From Lysinibacillus odysseyi (GTDB lineage: Bacteria > Bacillota > Bacilli > Bacillales_A > Planococcaceae): a DNA stretch of 64,000 nt. Location of the stretch: NCBI GenBank assembly GCA_014595895.1, contig JABUKB010000003.1, positions 156,685 to 220,684 of the forward strand. Reading direction: 5' to 3'. Positions 33,958-43,985 of the stretch are shown here, one piece after another (within the stretch, counting starts at the first letter, position 1; each line of letters begins with the position of its first letter). The notes under the pieces were generated by a model that made no database searches, was not told where the DNA came from, and saw only the letters and a program-made list of their open reading frames with translations. Position numbers and translations under genes: made by a program.

Positions 33958-35927
33958 TGTTCCGTGCTCCCTTCTAGTACATCAATAATAGCTTTTGTTA
34001 AACGTTGTTTCACTTCGCCAATCGTATCGGCTTCCATTTGTGTCGCAGCATTCGTTAAATGACCGCCGCCACCTAGAGCTTCCATTATTAACTGGACGTT
34101 GACATCCCCAAGTGAACGAGCACTGATGCCAATTCGTCCATCGTCCCGATGTGCGATAACAAATGATGCCGTGACATCTTTCATCGTCAGTAAAATATCG
34201 GCTGTCTGCGCAATGAGTACCGAATCATATATTAGGTTGTCCTTCCCATGCGCAATGGCAATCCCCGGCTTCACAAAATCGACCGTCTGCACAATTTTCG
34301 AACGTTCAATATACGTATCAACGTCTTCTTTTAAGAAGCGCTGAATTAAAATCGTGTCTGCTCCATATGTGCGTAAATAAGATGCCGCTTCAAACGTACG
34401 CGCTCCCGTGCGAAGGGTAAAACTTTTCGTATCTACAATAATACCAGATAATAGCGAGGTCGCCTCTAGTGCGGATATTTTTTTCGTCTGCGGCTGATAT
34501 TCCAATAGCTCGGTAATCAGCTCGGCTGTCGAGGATGCATATGGCTCCATATAAACAAGTGTTGGATTTTCAATAAATTCTTCTCCTCGTCTATGGTGGT
34601 CAATGACTACAACCTTTTCTGTAGAATTGAATAAAGTTTCATCAATAACCATTGACGGTTTATGGGTATCCACAATCACGAGCAGCGAATGAGGGGTCAT
34701 CATCGACAGGGCCTCATCAGGCGTAATAAAGGACTCATAAAAGTCGCCCTTTTGCTCAATTTCATCTATAAGACGTTGTACACTTCCATGCAGTTCATTA
34801 AAATTCATCACTACGTAGCCTGGTACACCATTCATGTCAGCTGCTTTCCGTACGCCAATTGCTGCACCAATCGCATCTAGATCCGGATTTTTATGCCCCA
34901 TAACAAATACTTGATCACTTTCTCGAATCAAATCACGTAGCGCATGTGAAATAACACGCGCTCGCACCCGTGTCCGCTTTTCTACAGGGTTTGTTTTACC
35001 ACCGTAAAATCGCACTTTCCCGTCTGGATGCTTAATCGCCACTTGGTCGCCACCGCGCCCTAATACTAAATCCAGGCTCGACTGGGCAAGCTTCCCTAAC
35101 TCGATTAAAGAAGCTGATCCAGCCCCGACACCTATACTTAATGTCAAAGACAAACCTTTTTGAATCGTTTTCTCTCGGATATCATCTAAAATAGAAAACT
35201 TCTTCTCCTCAAGCTCTTCTAAAATAGACTCATTTAATATCGCGATAAAACGGTCTGAAGCGATACGCTTGATGAAAATATCGTACTCCGCCGCCCATTC
35301 ATTCACAAGGGACGTCATAGCCGCATTTGTCGTGCTGCGCGCCTGGTCATCCATGGTAGACGTAATTTCATCATAGTTATCGATAAATAAAATAGCTAAC
35401 ACTGTACGGTTCGCATAGTACTGTGTTTCAATCTCCACTTGCTCTGTGATATCAAAGAAGTAAAGCAGTCGCTCTTCTGGCTTTGAATACACCCGATATC
35501 TTCGATCATTCATCGCAACCGTCAGCTCTTTTAACTCTTCTGGCGGCGTAATCACCTTCAAATCTTCTGATAGACTAAATAATTCTTCTCCTGTTAATGA
35601 TTCCATCCCCGCTGCTTTTTGCATAAAAGGGTTTGACCATTCGATTTTATACTCTTCATCCAGCAATAAAATCCCGACAGGCATTTGCAGAAAAGCCTCT
35701 TCCCCTACTTTCTTCAATCGGTAGGAAAGGGTCTCAATATGTTTTTCCGTTTCTTCATAGGTCACTTTTTCCACTGTCCATAAGTGATAGAGAATCAGTC
35801 CGGACACTATAAAATACGCGAGGCCGCCCCATAAATTTACTGTGCATAAAAAGGCAGCTGTTATAATTAATAAAATCGATATATATAATAGGGGATAACG
35901 AATGGTACGTTTCCTGAAAATACCCAT
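33954..35927 (-). CDS. gdpP: Cyclic-di-AMP phosphodiesterase GdpP
   Basis: 657 residues. Two N-terminal membrane helices (about 10-55), PAS-like haem-binding domain (about 75-170), degenerate GGDEF (about 175-300, GGD without the EF signature), DHH phosphoesterase ([35 protein letters not shown]) and DHHA1 with [10 protein letters not shown]. Hydrolyses c-di-AMP to pApA. AAGGAG before ATG; co-transcribed with rplI and yybS. Confidence 0.97.
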   Translation of the reverse strand: MGIFRKRTIRYPLLYISILLIITAAFLCTVNLWGGLAYFIVSGLILYHLWTVEKVTYEETEKHIETLSYRLKKVGEEAFLQMPVGILLLDEEYKIEWSNPFMQKAAGMESLTGEELFSLSEDLKVITPPEELKELTVAMNDRRYRVYSKPEERLLYFFDITEQVEIETQYYANRTVLAILFIDNYDEITSTMDDQARSTTNAAMTSLVNEWAAEYDIFIKRIASDRFIAILNESILEELEEKKFSILDDIREKTIQKGLSLTLSIGVGAGSASLIELGKLAQSSLDLVLGRGGDQVAIKHPDGKVRFYGGKTNPVEKRTRVRARVISHALRDLIRESDQVFVMGHKNPDLDAIGAAIGVRKAADMNGVPGYVVMNFNELHGSVQRLIDEIEQKGDFYESFITPDEALSMMTPHSLLVIVDTHKPSMVIDETLFNSTEKVVVIDHHRRGEEFIENPTLVYMEPYASSTAELITELLEYQPQTKKISALEATSLLSGIIVDTKSFTLRTGARTFEAASYLRTYGADTILIQRFLKEDVDTYIERSKIVQTVDFVKPGIAIAHGKDNLIYDSVLIAQTADILLTMKDVTASFVIAHRDDGRIGISARSLGDVNVQLIMEALGGGGHLTNAATQMEADTIGEVKQRLTKAIIDVLEGSTEQ

Positions 35928-35940
35928 TTTAATCAGCTCC

Positions 35941-36879
35941 TTATTGTCCAGTCTTGTTTTTCACATACTCGCGTATATTAAAGCCTAAATCAATAATGCC
36001 TAATAATACTACGAATGAATAGAGCGGAATCGCTAAAATTGTCGATAATACTTTGATAAACTTCGGATATTTGTAAGCATCAATCACATAATGGATCAGT
36101 GAAATTCCTTGTAATGTCAATAATGCCCATAAAACTAAAGATAAATTCAGCATGACTACATATAGCAAAGTGCCTGTTTCAGGGCGCACAAATAAATTAA
36201 TCGTCAGTACGATTAAATAATACCAAAGAACGGACCTAGGCAAGCGCATGTCTCGAAACGGAGCAAATTTAGGCACCTCTAAACGCAAACGTTTTAAAAT
36301 AGGCAAAATCACCGTAATCATAATAAAGGCAATGGCGAAGAAAGACATTGTGATGCTTGCAGGCAATGTCGCTTCTAATGTGTCAAAAACAGCTCGCAAT
36401 TCTTCGGCAGGCATCTGCTGTCCCGTGATGCTAGCTGAATAAGCCATCCCTTGCTCGTAGGACTCTTTCGCCATTTTTAACCCTTCTTGAATGAAGTCTA
36501 CACCGAAAAATTGCACAGACAACACATATTGCACGGCAAACGTCAGCAGCACTGTCGTACCAGTTGCTAAAAATAAGAATATTTTACTCTTGCGTAGACG
36601 CAGGCAATCCCCTATCACAAAGCCTGTTGCTCCTAAAATAAGAGCAAATGGCAGAATCATGACATTTCCGATAAACAGACTAATGACGATAGCTAAAAGC
36701 GTAACGCCAATGCTTAACTTACGGTCATATGTAGCGCTATACCACGCCAAGGGTACCGGTGTGATAAAAAATGCTGGCAAGCTAATGACCGGTACATAAT
36801 AAGCTATAGCTAAAAGCACAATAAAGAGCGCAATCATCATCGCCCCTTGTGTAATTGCTTTTGTTTGATTATTTGGCAT
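35941..36879 (-). CDS. yybS: YybS-family (DUF2232) membrane protein
   Basis: 312 residues with about eight hydrophobic helices; DUF2232/YybS type, found upstream of gdpP in Bacillales. The function is unknown; the fold resembles ECF-type substrate-binding subunits (general family knowledge). It precedes gdpP by 13 bp, so both are probably expressed together. Confidence 0.9.
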   Translation of the reverse strand: MPNNQTKAITQGAMMIALFIVLLAIAYYVPVISLPAFFITPVPLAWYSATYDRKLSIGVTLLAIVISLFIGNVMILPFALILGATGFVIGDCLRLRKSKIFLFLATGTTVLLTFAVQYVLSVQFFGVDFIQEGLKMAKESYEQGMAYSASITGQQMPAEELRAVFDTLEATLPASITMSFFAIAFIMITVILPILKRLRLEVPKFAPFRDMRLPRSVLWYYLIVLTINLFVRPETGTLLYVVMLNLSLVLWALLTLQGISLIHYVIDAYKYPKFIKVLSTILAIPLYSFVVLLGIIDLGFNIREYVKNKTGQ

Positions 36880-37035
36880 AAATACCTTCCTTTTTTCTCA
36901 ATCGAAACATTTCACTTCTACTATTGTACCATCTTTTAAGTAGACAAACAAAACCCAGCTTAGTAGAAATGCGATTATTTGTTCGCATTTTAGGAGAGGT
37001 ACATTTCTTTTATATCCTGTATATTATTTCTGCAT

Positions 37036-37075
37036 AAAAAATCCAATGAATCAGCTCTGATTTCATTGGATTTTT
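37036..37075 (-). terminator. Bidirectional terminator in the 36880-37189 gap
   Basis: AAATCCAATGAA/TTCATTGGATTT, perfect 12 bp, T tracts on both sides. The rest of this 310-bp gap shows no gene. Confidence 0.8.
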
Positions 37076-37189
37076 GTTTAATGGCGTACCTTCAGTATGA
37101 AATGGAAGCCGCTTGCTTTACAATGGAGCTACTTTTATCGTTCCTTTTCGCTATTTGACTATCTTAGAACAAATCCACTTAGGGGTAAC

Positions 37190-37948
37190 CTAGCTGATTT
37201 TTTCAAATTTATGTCGCATGAAAAATATAAATAGAAACATGAAAAGGGGAATTATATAATTGATGGATTCTATAATGACAGTCGCCGATTGATCCTCTAT
37301 TAGAAAAATGCCGCCACCTGAACTGCCAAGCGTTCCGTTAAAAATTCCGTAACAGACGTTCAGTCCCCAGTGAATGCCCGTACCTGCCCAAATGGAGCCT
37401 GTTTTATAAATCGCATACGTAAGCGATAATCCTAGTGCAAGAGAAAAAAGGGTGTTCCATAGGTGGAATCCTTCATTCCATGCATCATCCAGCGCATAAA
37501 TCATTATGGAGATGAAAAATATCCATTTCATTGGTATTTTTCCTTTTAAGTGTCCGAATACATACCCTCGAATAATAATTTCGTTTAAAAGGGAACCAAC
37601 CAAAAATGTGAGCATGACCATGAAAAGGGTCAATAACATTTCAGGAAACGGTTTTACTCCGGTAATGTCAAAGCCATGAAGGGAATATTGTATCGTGTAT
37701 TTGACCAGCCAAAAAGAAAAGCCGATCACAAATCCAAGCATCAAATTCCTGAACCACTTTGAATGAAAGCTGATTCCGATATTCCTGTACTCTTTTGCCT
37801 TAGTGAGCATCAGGATTCCTTTCAATAATGGAAAAAACAAAAGAACTAATAAAATCTGCAGCCAAAATTGACTTGATTTAGCGATTCCAATGTTCAAATA
37901 CAAATCCAGCACAATAAAACCCGCTAACACCTTACCATAGAAACCCAT
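37190..37948 (-). CDS. CPBP family intramembrane metalloprotease-like protein
   Basis: 252 residues, about eight membrane helices. CPBP/Abi motif 1 appears as NEIIIRGYVFG (about 127-137), i.e. Asn replaces the first Glu of EExxxR; motif 2 is present as GIHWGLN near 196. This could reduce or alter catalysis. It is a separate unit between rpsR and yybS, a position where many Bacillales have no such gene. The substrate is unknown. Confidence 0.82.
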   Translation of the reverse strand: MGFYGKVLAGFIVLDLYLNIGIAKSSQFWLQILLVLLFFPLLKGILMLTKAKEYRNIGISFHSKWFRNLMLGFVIGFSFWLVKYTIQYSLHGFDITGVKPFPEMLLTLFMVMLTFLVGSLLNEIIIRGYVFGHLKGKIPMKWIFFISIMIYALDDAWNEGFHLWNTLFSLALGLSLTYAIYKTGSIWAGTGIHWGLNVCYGIFNGTLGSSGGGIFLIEDQSATVIIESINYIIPLFMFLFIFFMRHKFEKIS

Positions 37949-38035
37949 AAGTATCCCCTTAACCCTTTTATTACCATTATAAAAATAAAGTGAGGTAATT
38001 CCTAGCTGTTTCTTAAAATTGAATCCTTCAATGAA

Positions 38036-38082
38036 AAAATAAAAAAGTACAACAAAGGTTTAGATAACCTCTGTTGTACTTT
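38036..38082 (-). terminator. Terminator of rpsF-ssb-rpsR operon
   Basis: AAAGTACAACAAAGGTT/AACCTCTGTTGTACTTT stem (one mismatch), T-rich tail on the minus strand. Confidence 0.85.
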
Positions 38083-38090
38083 TATGCAAA

Positions 38091-38327
38091 TTATTTATCT
38101 TCAGCAACGAATGGTAATAAAGCCATAATACGTGAAACTTTGATTGCAGATGTAAGTTTACGTTGGTATTTAGCAGAAGTACCTGTTACGCGACGTGGTA
38201 AAATTTTACCGCGCTCAGAGATGAATTTCTTTAAAAGATCTACATCTTTGTAGTCGATGTGCGTAATGTTGTTAGAAGTGAAGTAGCAAACTTTACGGCG
38301 TTTGCGGCCTCCGCGACGTGGTGCCAT
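38091..38327 (-). CDS. rpsR: 30S ribosomal protein S18
   Basis: 78 residues, basic: [13 protein letters not shown] at the start and [20 protein letters not shown]. Third gene of rpsF-ssb-rpsR; pairs with S6 on the 30S platform. Confidence 0.98.
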   Translation of the reverse strand: MAPRRGGRKRRKVCYFTSNNITHIDYKDVDLLKKFISERGKILPRRVTGTSAKYQRKLTSAIKVSRIMALLPFVAEDK

Positions 38328-38364
38328 TATCGTGTTCCTCCTTTACTTTTTTAATGGATGCAGA

Positions 38365-38940
38365 TTAGAATGGTAAATCGTCCTCAGAGACTTCGATTTG
38401 ACCTTTATTATTATTTGCGTTAGCAAATGGGTCTGCATCTAAACGTGTTGTATTTGGTTGCTGATTGTAAGCAGGTTGATTTTGTTGATAATTAGATTGG
38501 TTTGGTGCGCTCTCATATGATTGCTGCGGTGGATTATTGTATGACGGCTGACCGCCTCCAAAATTACCACCGTTATTATATGACGGCTGTTGTTGCGTAT
38601 TTTGTTGCATTCCGCTGCCACCGCGTGGCTCAAGGAACTGCACACCATCCGCTACAATATCTGTCGTATAAACACGTTTACCATCTTGTCCTTCATAGCT
38701 GCCCGTTTGAATACGACCTTCCACTCCGATCAAACTTCCTTTTCGCATGAAGTTTGCCAAGTTTTCAGCTTGCTTGCGCCAAGCAATACAACCAATGAAA
38801 TCCGCTTCTTTTTCCCCTTGCTGGTTCGAAAATGGGCGGTTTACAGCAACTGTAAAACGAGCCATTGGAACGCCACTTGGTGTATAACGAAGCTCTGGAT
38901 CCTTCGTAAGTCTTCCAACAATTACGACACGGTTTATCAT
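38365..38940 (-). CDS. ssb: Single-stranded DNA-binding protein SsbA
   Basis: 191 residues. OB fold [20 protein letters not shown] ... [19 protein letters not shown], then a Gln/Asn/Gly-rich linker (about 110-180) and the acidic protein-interaction tip SEDDLPF. Between rpsF and rpsR. Confidence 0.98.
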   Translation of the reverse strand: MINRVVIVGRLTKDPELRYTPSGVPMARFTVAVNRPFSNQQGEKEADFIGCIAWRKQAENLANFMRKGSLIGVEGRIQTGSYEGQDGKRVYTTDIVADGVQFLEPRGGSGMQQNTQQQPSYNNGGNFGGGQPSYNNPPQQSYESAPNQSNYQQNQPAYNQQPNTTRLDADPFANANNNKGQIEVSEDDLPF

Positions 38941-38978
38941 CAGTAATCAACCTCCTCTTTCAGCAGTTTTGTTAAATA

Positions 38979-39269
38979 TTATTTGTCTTGTTCGCGAACA
39001 GCGATATGACGGATAATGTCTTCGCTGATGTTTGCTAAACGAGTGTACTCATCGATTGCTTTAGAATCAGCGTTAACTTTCACGATTTGGTAGAAACCTT
39101 CACGGAAGTCGTTGATTTCGTAAGCTAGGCGGCGTTTGCCCCAATCTTTTTTCTCGACGATTTCTGCACCATTTGAAGTTAAGATTTCTTCAAAACGAGC
39201 TACTAAAGCTGTTTTAGCCTCTTCTTCAATGTTTGGGCGTACGATGTACATTAATTCATACTTTCTCAT
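38979..39269 (-). CDS. rpsF: 30S ribosomal protein S6
   Basis: 96 residues: [19 protein letters not shown] ... [17 protein letters not shown] chose ATG 39269 with AAGGAGGTG upstream; the open frame runs 37 codons further through the leader without a start signal. First gene of the S6-SSB-S18 operon. Confidence 0.98.
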   Translation of the reverse strand: MRKYELMYIVRPNIEEEAKTALVARFEEILTSNGAEIVEKKDWGKRRLAYEINDFREGFYQIVKVNADSKAIDEYTRLANISEDIIRHIAVREQDK

Positions 39270-39274
39270 CTGTT

Positions 39275-39335
39275 TGTGCACCTCCTTATGGACTTGGGCT
39301 CTCCTGCATAGTACAGGGAGCAAGGAGCAAGTAAC
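39275..39335 (-). promoter_or_regulatory. Candidate S6:S18 autoregulatory leader
   Basis: The rpsF 5' region can fold with ACTTG/CAAGT outer pairs and a CCTG-TACTATG-CAGG inner hairpin, just before AAGGAGG. Position and form suggest the known S6:S18-binding mRNA leader; the fold was judged by eye. Confidence 0.45.
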
Positions 39336-39469
39336 TTTATTACTCACATCAATGAATTGTAACATAGTTACATTCAACATTCAACTTTAAATTCATTAAT
39401 CTCTTTTTTTATATAAAGAGAACCTATGTTCTTATTCTATTCTATATCATATCTTTGTGCAAGTGAAAT

Positions 39470-39504
39470 GCAAAAAGAAAAACCGCCTCCTATAGAGACG
39501 GTTT
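39470..39504 (-). terminator. ychF terminator
   Basis: AAACCGTCTC/GAGGCGGTTT stem, TTCTTTTT tail on minus strand. Confidence 0.8.
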
Positions 39505-39509
39505 AGGTT

Positions 39510-40610
39510 TTAAACGTTGAAACGGAATAACATAACATCGCCATCTTGCACGACGTATTCCTTACCTTCTGAACGGACTTTACCGATTTCTTTTGCTGCT
39601 GCATGTGAGCCTGCTTCTACTAAATCATCAAATGAGACCGTTTCTGCACGAATGAAGCCGCGCTCAAAATCAGAGTGAATTACGCCTGCACATTGAGGAG
39701 CCTTCATCCCTTTACGGAATGTCCAAGCACGTACCTCTTGTACACCAGCCGTGAAGTAAGTTGCTAAGCCAAGTAAATCATAAGAAGCACGGATTAATTG
39801 GTCTAAACCAGATTCTTCAATCCCTAGCTCTTCTAAGAACATTGCTTTCTCATCATCTTCTAGCTCAGAAATTTCTTCTTCTACTTTTGCACATATTGTA
39901 ATAACATGTGAGCCTTCTTTTGCTGCAAATTCGCGTACCATTTTTACGTATTTATTGTTGTCAGCATCTGCTACTTCATCCTCTGACACGTTGGCTACGT
40001 AAAGCATAGGCTTGATTGTTAGCAAGTGAAGACCTTTAATCACTTTTAACTCATCCTCAGAAAGCTCTACAGCACGTGCAGGCTGATCGTTTTCTAAAGC
40101 TTCTTTTACCTTCACCAAGATTGGCTCTTCAATTAATGCTTCTTTATCTTTTTGCTTCGCCATTTTACTTACTTTTTGAAGGCGTTTGTCCACTGATTCT
40201 AAATCAGCAAGCACTAGCTCTAAGTTGATAACTTCAATATCATCGATTGGATTGACTGTACCAGATACGTGCGTGATGTTTTCATCTTCGAAACAACGTA
40301 CCACTTGGCAAATTGCGTCTACTTCACGGATGTGAGATAAGAATTTATTTCCTAAACCTTCTCCTTGAGAAGCGCCTTTTACGATACCTGCAATATCAGT
40401 AAACTCAAATGATGTCGGTACTGTTTTTTTCGGTGTAACTAGCTCTGTTAGCTTTTGTAAACGGTAATCTGGTACTTCTACTACCCCTACGTTAGGATCG
40501 ATTGTTGCGAACGGATAGTTGGCAGCAAGTGCACCTGCTTTTGTAATTGCGTTAAATAGTGTTGATTTACCAACGTTCGGTAAACCCACGATGCCAGCTG
40601 TTAATGCCAT
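39510..40610 (-). CDS. ychF: Redox-regulated ATPase YchF (Obg-like)
   Basis: 366 residues. Obg-family P-loop GLPNVGKST (8-16), DIAGIVKGASQGEGLGNKFL switch region, coiled-coil insertion, C-terminal TGS domain (AWTFRKGMKAPQCAGVIHSD ... VMLFRFNV). It lacks the usual NKxD guanine motif and prefers ATP (family knowledge). Ribosome-associated. Confidence 0.97.
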   Translation of the reverse strand: MALTAGIVGLPNVGKSTLFNAITKAGALAANYPFATIDPNVGVVEVPDYRLQKLTELVTPKKTVPTSFEFTDIAGIVKGASQGEGLGNKFLSHIREVDAICQVVRCFEDENITHVSGTVNPIDDIEVINLELVLADLESVDKRLQKVSKMAKQKDKEALIEEPILVKVKEALENDQPARAVELSEDELKVIKGLHLLTIKPMLYVANVSEDEVADADNNKYVKMVREFAAKEGSHVITICAKVEEEISELEDDEKAMFLEELGIEESGLDQLIRASYDLLGLATYFTAGVQEVRAWTFRKGMKAPQCAGVIHSDFERGFIRAETVSFDDLVEAGSHAAAKEIGKVRSEGKEYVVQDGDVMLFRFNV

Positions 40611-40695
40611 GAAGACACAACCTTTCTATATTTGCATAATGAATTTTCTATTTTTGTATAACCTTATCTATTATAGTGACTCGCTTACTAAAAGT

Positions 40696-40899
40696 CTAAT
40701 TTGCTTCGTTTGCTGATTGAATGACTTTTTTCATTTTCTTTTCAAATTCACGACGAGCAATCATGACGCTATGTCCGCATCCCTCGCACTTGATTCGAAT
40801 ATCCGCACCCATCCGGATAATTTTCCAAGCGTTCGTGCCACAAGGATGCTGCTTTTTCATCTCTACTACATCATGCAATTCGAATTTTTTTGGTTCCAT
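40696..40899 (-). CDS. yyzM: DUF951 family small protein (YyzM)
   Basis: 67 residues: ELHDVVEMKKQHPCGTNAWK, IRIKCEGCGHSVMIARREFE. CGxxxW and CxxC suggest a zinc ribbon or beta-barrel RNA-associated fold; function unknown. AGGAGGG precedes ATG 40899. Between ychF and mscS as in B. subtilis. Confidence 0.88.
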   Translation of the reverse strand: MEPKKFELHDVVEMKKQHPCGTNAWKIIRMGADIRIKCEGCGHSVMIARREFEKKMKKVIQSANEAN

Positions 40900-40910
40900 C
40901 AAAAGCCCTC

Positions 40911-41765
40911 CTACTCTACTTGCACACCATATGACTCTAATAATGCCATTAAATCCCGGCGGATAACACTTGCCATTTTACTGTGTTCCATAGAGATTGT
41001 TTCAATTTTAATACGCAATGTAACCGCATCTGCCGTCAAGTTTTGGATACCCATCAGCTCCGGCACTTTTGTCAGTTCCTCATATTGCTCCACTAATGGC
41101 TCTAAATAGGTCTCTACCACTTCTTCTACTTTGGTAAGATCCGCTGTCATGGCTACGGAAAAATCGATGTAAGTCGATGTATCATGTACAGAATAGTTAA
41201 CAACCGCCCCAATCGAGCCATTCGGAATAATATGCTGCTCGCCTGATGGTCCTTTAATCTTTGTTGTACGCAGGCCAATTTCTGCGACTGTCCCCTCTGC
41301 TCCGTTCAACTTAATATAGTCACCCACACCAAACTGATCCTCAAATACGATGAAGAACCCCGTAATGATGTCCTTTACTAAGCTTTGAGCACCAAAAGCA
41401 ATCGCTACAGACGCAATCCCGGCCCCGGCAAGTAAACCCATTACCTGAATATTAAGCAGCGATAAAATCCCAATAATAGCAGAGAAGTACACAACATTGG
41501 CCAATACATTTTGCAATAGCCTTAGAATCGTTCGCTGACGACGTTCTGAATAATGAAGCGGCGTACGCATACGAATGAGGAAGAACTTCTCAATCAATTT
41601 GTTACCTATTTTCACTACCAAGTAAGAGACTATGATAATTAATACAATTTGGATGGACGTTGTAATAATCCATCGCCATAAATCTTCGCTTTTTAAATAA
41701 GCCCAAAAGTCAGCAGCCAATTTTTGCAGCATATTTAAATCTATTTTTTCTTCCATATTTGGCAC
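40911..41765 (-). CDS. Small-conductance mechanosensitive channel, MscS family
   Basis: 284 residues. One or two N-terminal helices (about 30-55), pore helix region (LLAGAGIASVAIAFGAQSLVKDIITGFFI) and the MscS beta domain (DQFGVGDYIKLNGAEGTVAE), then a C-terminal alpha-beta domain. Releases turgor on hypo-osmotic shock. It corresponds to yyaF-region mscS genes in Bacillales; 11 bp from yyzM. Confidence 0.95.
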   Translation of the reverse strand: MPNMEEKIDLNMLQKLAADFWAYLKSEDLWRWIITTSIQIVLIIIVSYLVVKIGNKLIEKFFLIRMRTPLHYSERRQRTILRLLQNVLANVVYFSAIIGILSLLNIQVMGLLAGAGIASVAIAFGAQSLVKDIITGFFIVFEDQFGVGDYIKLNGAEGTVAEIGLRTTKIKGPSGEQHIIPNGSIGAVVNYSVHDTSTYIDFSVAMTADLTKVEEVVETYLEPLVEQYEELTKVPELMGIQNLTADAVTLRIKIETISMEHSKMASVIRRDLMALLESYGVQVE

Positions 41766-41770
41766 CTACT

Positions 41771-41800
41771 GTATAACAACCTTTCTTTTTGAATATACTG
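41771..41800 (+). promoter_or_regulatory. Candidate forespore (sigma-G/F-like) promoter of yyaC
   Basis: GTATA (41771-41775) and TATACTG (41794-41800), spacing 18, resembling the sigma-G pattern GHATR-N18-CATnHTA with two differences. Confidence 0.35.
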
Positions 41801-41864
41801 CCTTAATATAACGTATTTTCTCATGAAAAACGAGTAAATAAACATTGAAAAGCGAGGATTGCAC

Positions 41865-42491
41865 ATGAAAGCGAATATCCCTTTCCACCATGTCATTCAC
41901 TATGAAAAACCTACGGCCGTCTGGCAATTAAGCGAGTATTTTCTAGAGTATATCCCATTTCATCATGAACAGCTTATTTTTTGCTGTATCGGGACAGATC
42001 GTTCTACAGGCGATGCTCTAGGACCATTAGTCGGCAATCAATTGGTTCAAGATTTGACCTTTCCATTTCAAGTGTTAGGTACACTGGAAAAACCTGTTCA
42101 TGCTTTGAACTTATTAGAAACAAAAGCCCATTTAGAATCGACTACACCCAATCCTTTTACGATTGCCATCGATGCTTGTTTAGGTGACCAATCATCCATT
42201 GGCTCTATCATTCTAAAAGATGGTCCATTATATCCTGGCAAAGCTGTTCAAAAGGAATTGCCCCCAATCGGTGACTTATCCATTAAGGGTGTTGTCAATG
42301 TCGGCGGATTTATGGAAACTGCTGTCTTGCAAAACACGCGACTGCATGTGACACACACGATGAGTCACACAATTGCCCGCGCACTTCAACTTGCTTGGCA
42401 ACGCTATGTATTAAATCAAAGACATACCTATGACAATCCCAGTCACTACAACAAGAGCCGGCAGCAAATTGGCTACACGAACTTTCGTTAA
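41865..42491 (+). CDS. yyaC: YyaC, GPR-like sporulation protein
   Basis: 208 residues. Related to germination protease GPR: CCIGTDRSTGDALGPLVGNQL with the Asp-containing core, VHALNL, IAIDACLG, GVVNVGGFMETAVLQNTRL. Forespore-expressed in B. subtilis. I chose ATG 41865 (GAGG 8 bases upstream). It is the only plus-strand gene in a long minus-strand stretch. Its last 27 codons overlap antisense the 3' end of the DUF554 gene. Confidence 0.92.
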   Translation: MKANIPFHHVIHYEKPTAVWQLSEYFLEYIPFHHEQLIFCCIGTDRSTGDALGPLVGNQLVQDLTFPFQVLGTLEKPVHALNLLETKAHLESTTPNPFTIAIDACLGDQSSIGSIILKDGPLYPGKAVQKELPPIGDLSIKGVVNVGGFMETAVLQNTRLHVTHTMSHTIARALQLAWQRYVLNQRHTYDNPSHYNKSRQQIGYTNFR

Positions 42492-43118
42492 GCCAGCGAT
42501 ATTTAACCCGATGGCCATAATCATCACGCCGCCGGTCGCTGTTATTTCTTGAATGAATAAGGCTAGGGTTTCTTGAGGAACAGCTGTGCTGATGAAACCT
42601 GCAAAAATGGCAATCAGCCCTTGATACAGAAATACCGGGATCGCCGATAAAAGTACTCCTATTCCTAATGTTGAGGCTAAAAGGATGGCAATGAAACCAT
42701 CGATAATCCCTTTTGTGATTAAAACACTATGATCGTTACGCAAGCCGCTGTCCAAAGCTCCTAAAATCCCCATTGACCCTATCACAAAGATTAAAGAGGC
42801 GGTCACAAACCCTTCGGCAATAGAATGTCCGCTCTTTTTTTCTCGCACGAGTAGGGACTCAACCCATCTTCCAAAACGGTTGAAATAAGTCTCCAAATCT
42901 ACCCATTCACCGATCACTGCCCCTACTACTAAACTAATGATAATAATGACAAAATTTGAACTTTCAAATCCCATCTGTATTCCAAGGAGCACGACAGCTA
43001 ATCCTATGATTGCCATCGCTGTTTCCTTCATTTTTTCCGGGATATTATGAAATAAACGTCCTACTATTCCACCAATTATTATGAGTACTGCATTAATAAA
43101 TGAACCTAATAAAACCAT
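42411..43118 (-). CDS. DUF554 membrane protein (YqgA/YdfK-like)
   Basis: 235 residues, about six to seven hydrophobic helices; MVLLGSFINAVLIIIGGIVG start and GFVTASLIFVIGSMGILGAL are typical of DUF554. Function unknown. It ends antisense within yyaC and starts 24 bp after the parB stop, so it may be read from parAB transcription. Confidence 0.9.
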   Translation of the reverse strand: MVLLGSFINAVLIIIGGIVGRLFHNIPEKMKETAMAIIGLAVVLLGIQMGFESSNFVIIIISLVVGAVIGEWVDLETYFNRFGRWVESLLVREKKSGHSIAEGFVTASLIFVIGSMGILGALDSGLRNDHSVLITKGIIDGFIAILLASTLGIGVLLSAIPVFLYQGLIAIFAGFISTAVPQETLALFIQEITATGGVMIMAIGLNIAGLTKVRVANLLPALVVVTGIVIGMSLI

Positions 43119-43142
43119 TGTGTTGCTCCTTCATGCGAGCCA

Positions 43143-43985
43143 TTAATCCAATTCAACATTTAAAATTTCTAAAATGCGTTCTAAATCTTCTTCAGAATAA
43201 AACTCGATTTCAATTTTTCCTTTATTTTTGCTTTTTTTAATTTGTACATTTGTCCCAAAATAATCGCGTAGTTGAGATTCCGATTCTTGCACGAAAATAT
43301 CTTTTTTTACATTCTTTGTTTCACGTGAAACGTCCTCATTTAATTGTTGCACAAGTGCTTCTACCTGACGGACATTCATTCCTTGCGCTACTACTTTTTC
43401 TGCTACCTCTATCATAAGGCGTTTATTTTTGAGCCCTAGGATGGCACGTCCCTGCCCCATTGATAGCTTACCTTCATTCATTAATTGGCGAATTTCTTCT
43501 GGCAATTGCAATAATCGAATATGATTCGCAATATGCGGACGGCTTTTCCCAAGTCTTTTCGCTAGCTCATCCTGCGTAAAGTGAAGCTTGCTAATTAAAT
43601 TATGATAGGCTTCTGCCTCTTCAACCGGCGTTAAATCTTCACGCTGCAGGTTTTCTAAAATCGCGATTTCCATCATCTGCTGTTCGTTCATGTCTTTAAT
43701 AATCGCTGGCACCTCACTCAGGCCTGCTAATTTGGCTGCGCGAAAACGACGCTCCCCAGCAATAATGACGTATTTTTTCCCTTGTGGCTTGACGACAAGT
43801 GGTTGTACAATTCCATGTTCCTCAATAGATGCTGCTAACTCCTGCAAAGCTCCTTCTGAGAAAAGTTTACGTGGCTGAAATGGATTTTCTATTAATTGTT
43901 TTACTGAAATATATTCTACACTGTTATTTGCTAATGCTTCTTCTGGAAAAAAAGCGCTGATTCCTTTTCCTAAACCTTTAGCCAT
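43143..43985 (-). CDS. parB: ParB/Spo0J chromosome partition protein
   Basis: 280 residues. N-terminal CTPase/ParB domain (ENPFQPRK, GERRFRAAK), helix-turn-helix (TQDELAKRLGKSRPHIANHIRLLQLP), C-terminal dimer domain. Binds parS and loads condensin. It overlaps parA by 8 bp. A parS site lies within its own coding sequence (43317). Confidence 0.97.
   Translation of the reverse strand: MAKGLGKGISAFFPEEALANNSVEYISVKQLIENPFQPRKLFSEGALQELAASIEEHGIVQPLVVKPQGKKYVIIAGERRFRAAKLAGLSEVPAIIKDMNEQQMMEIAILENLQREDLTPVEEAEAYHNLISKLHFTQDELAKRLGKSRPHIANHIRLLQLPEEIRQLMNEGKLSMGQGRAILGLKNKRLMIEVAEKVVAQGMNVRQVEALVQQLNEDVSRETKNVKKDIFVQESESQLRDYFGTNVQIKKSKNKGKIEIEFYSEEDLERILEILNVELD
43317..43332. other. parS site in parB
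   Basis: TGTTTCACGTGAAACG matches the consensus TGTTTCACGTGAAACA at 15 of 16 positions. A parS inside spo0J is also known in B. subtilis. Confidence 0.92.

Noticed and set aside
40519..41109. Plus-strand frames of 65-130 codons across yyzM and mscS
   Set aside because: Antisense to well supported genes, no ribosome sites.
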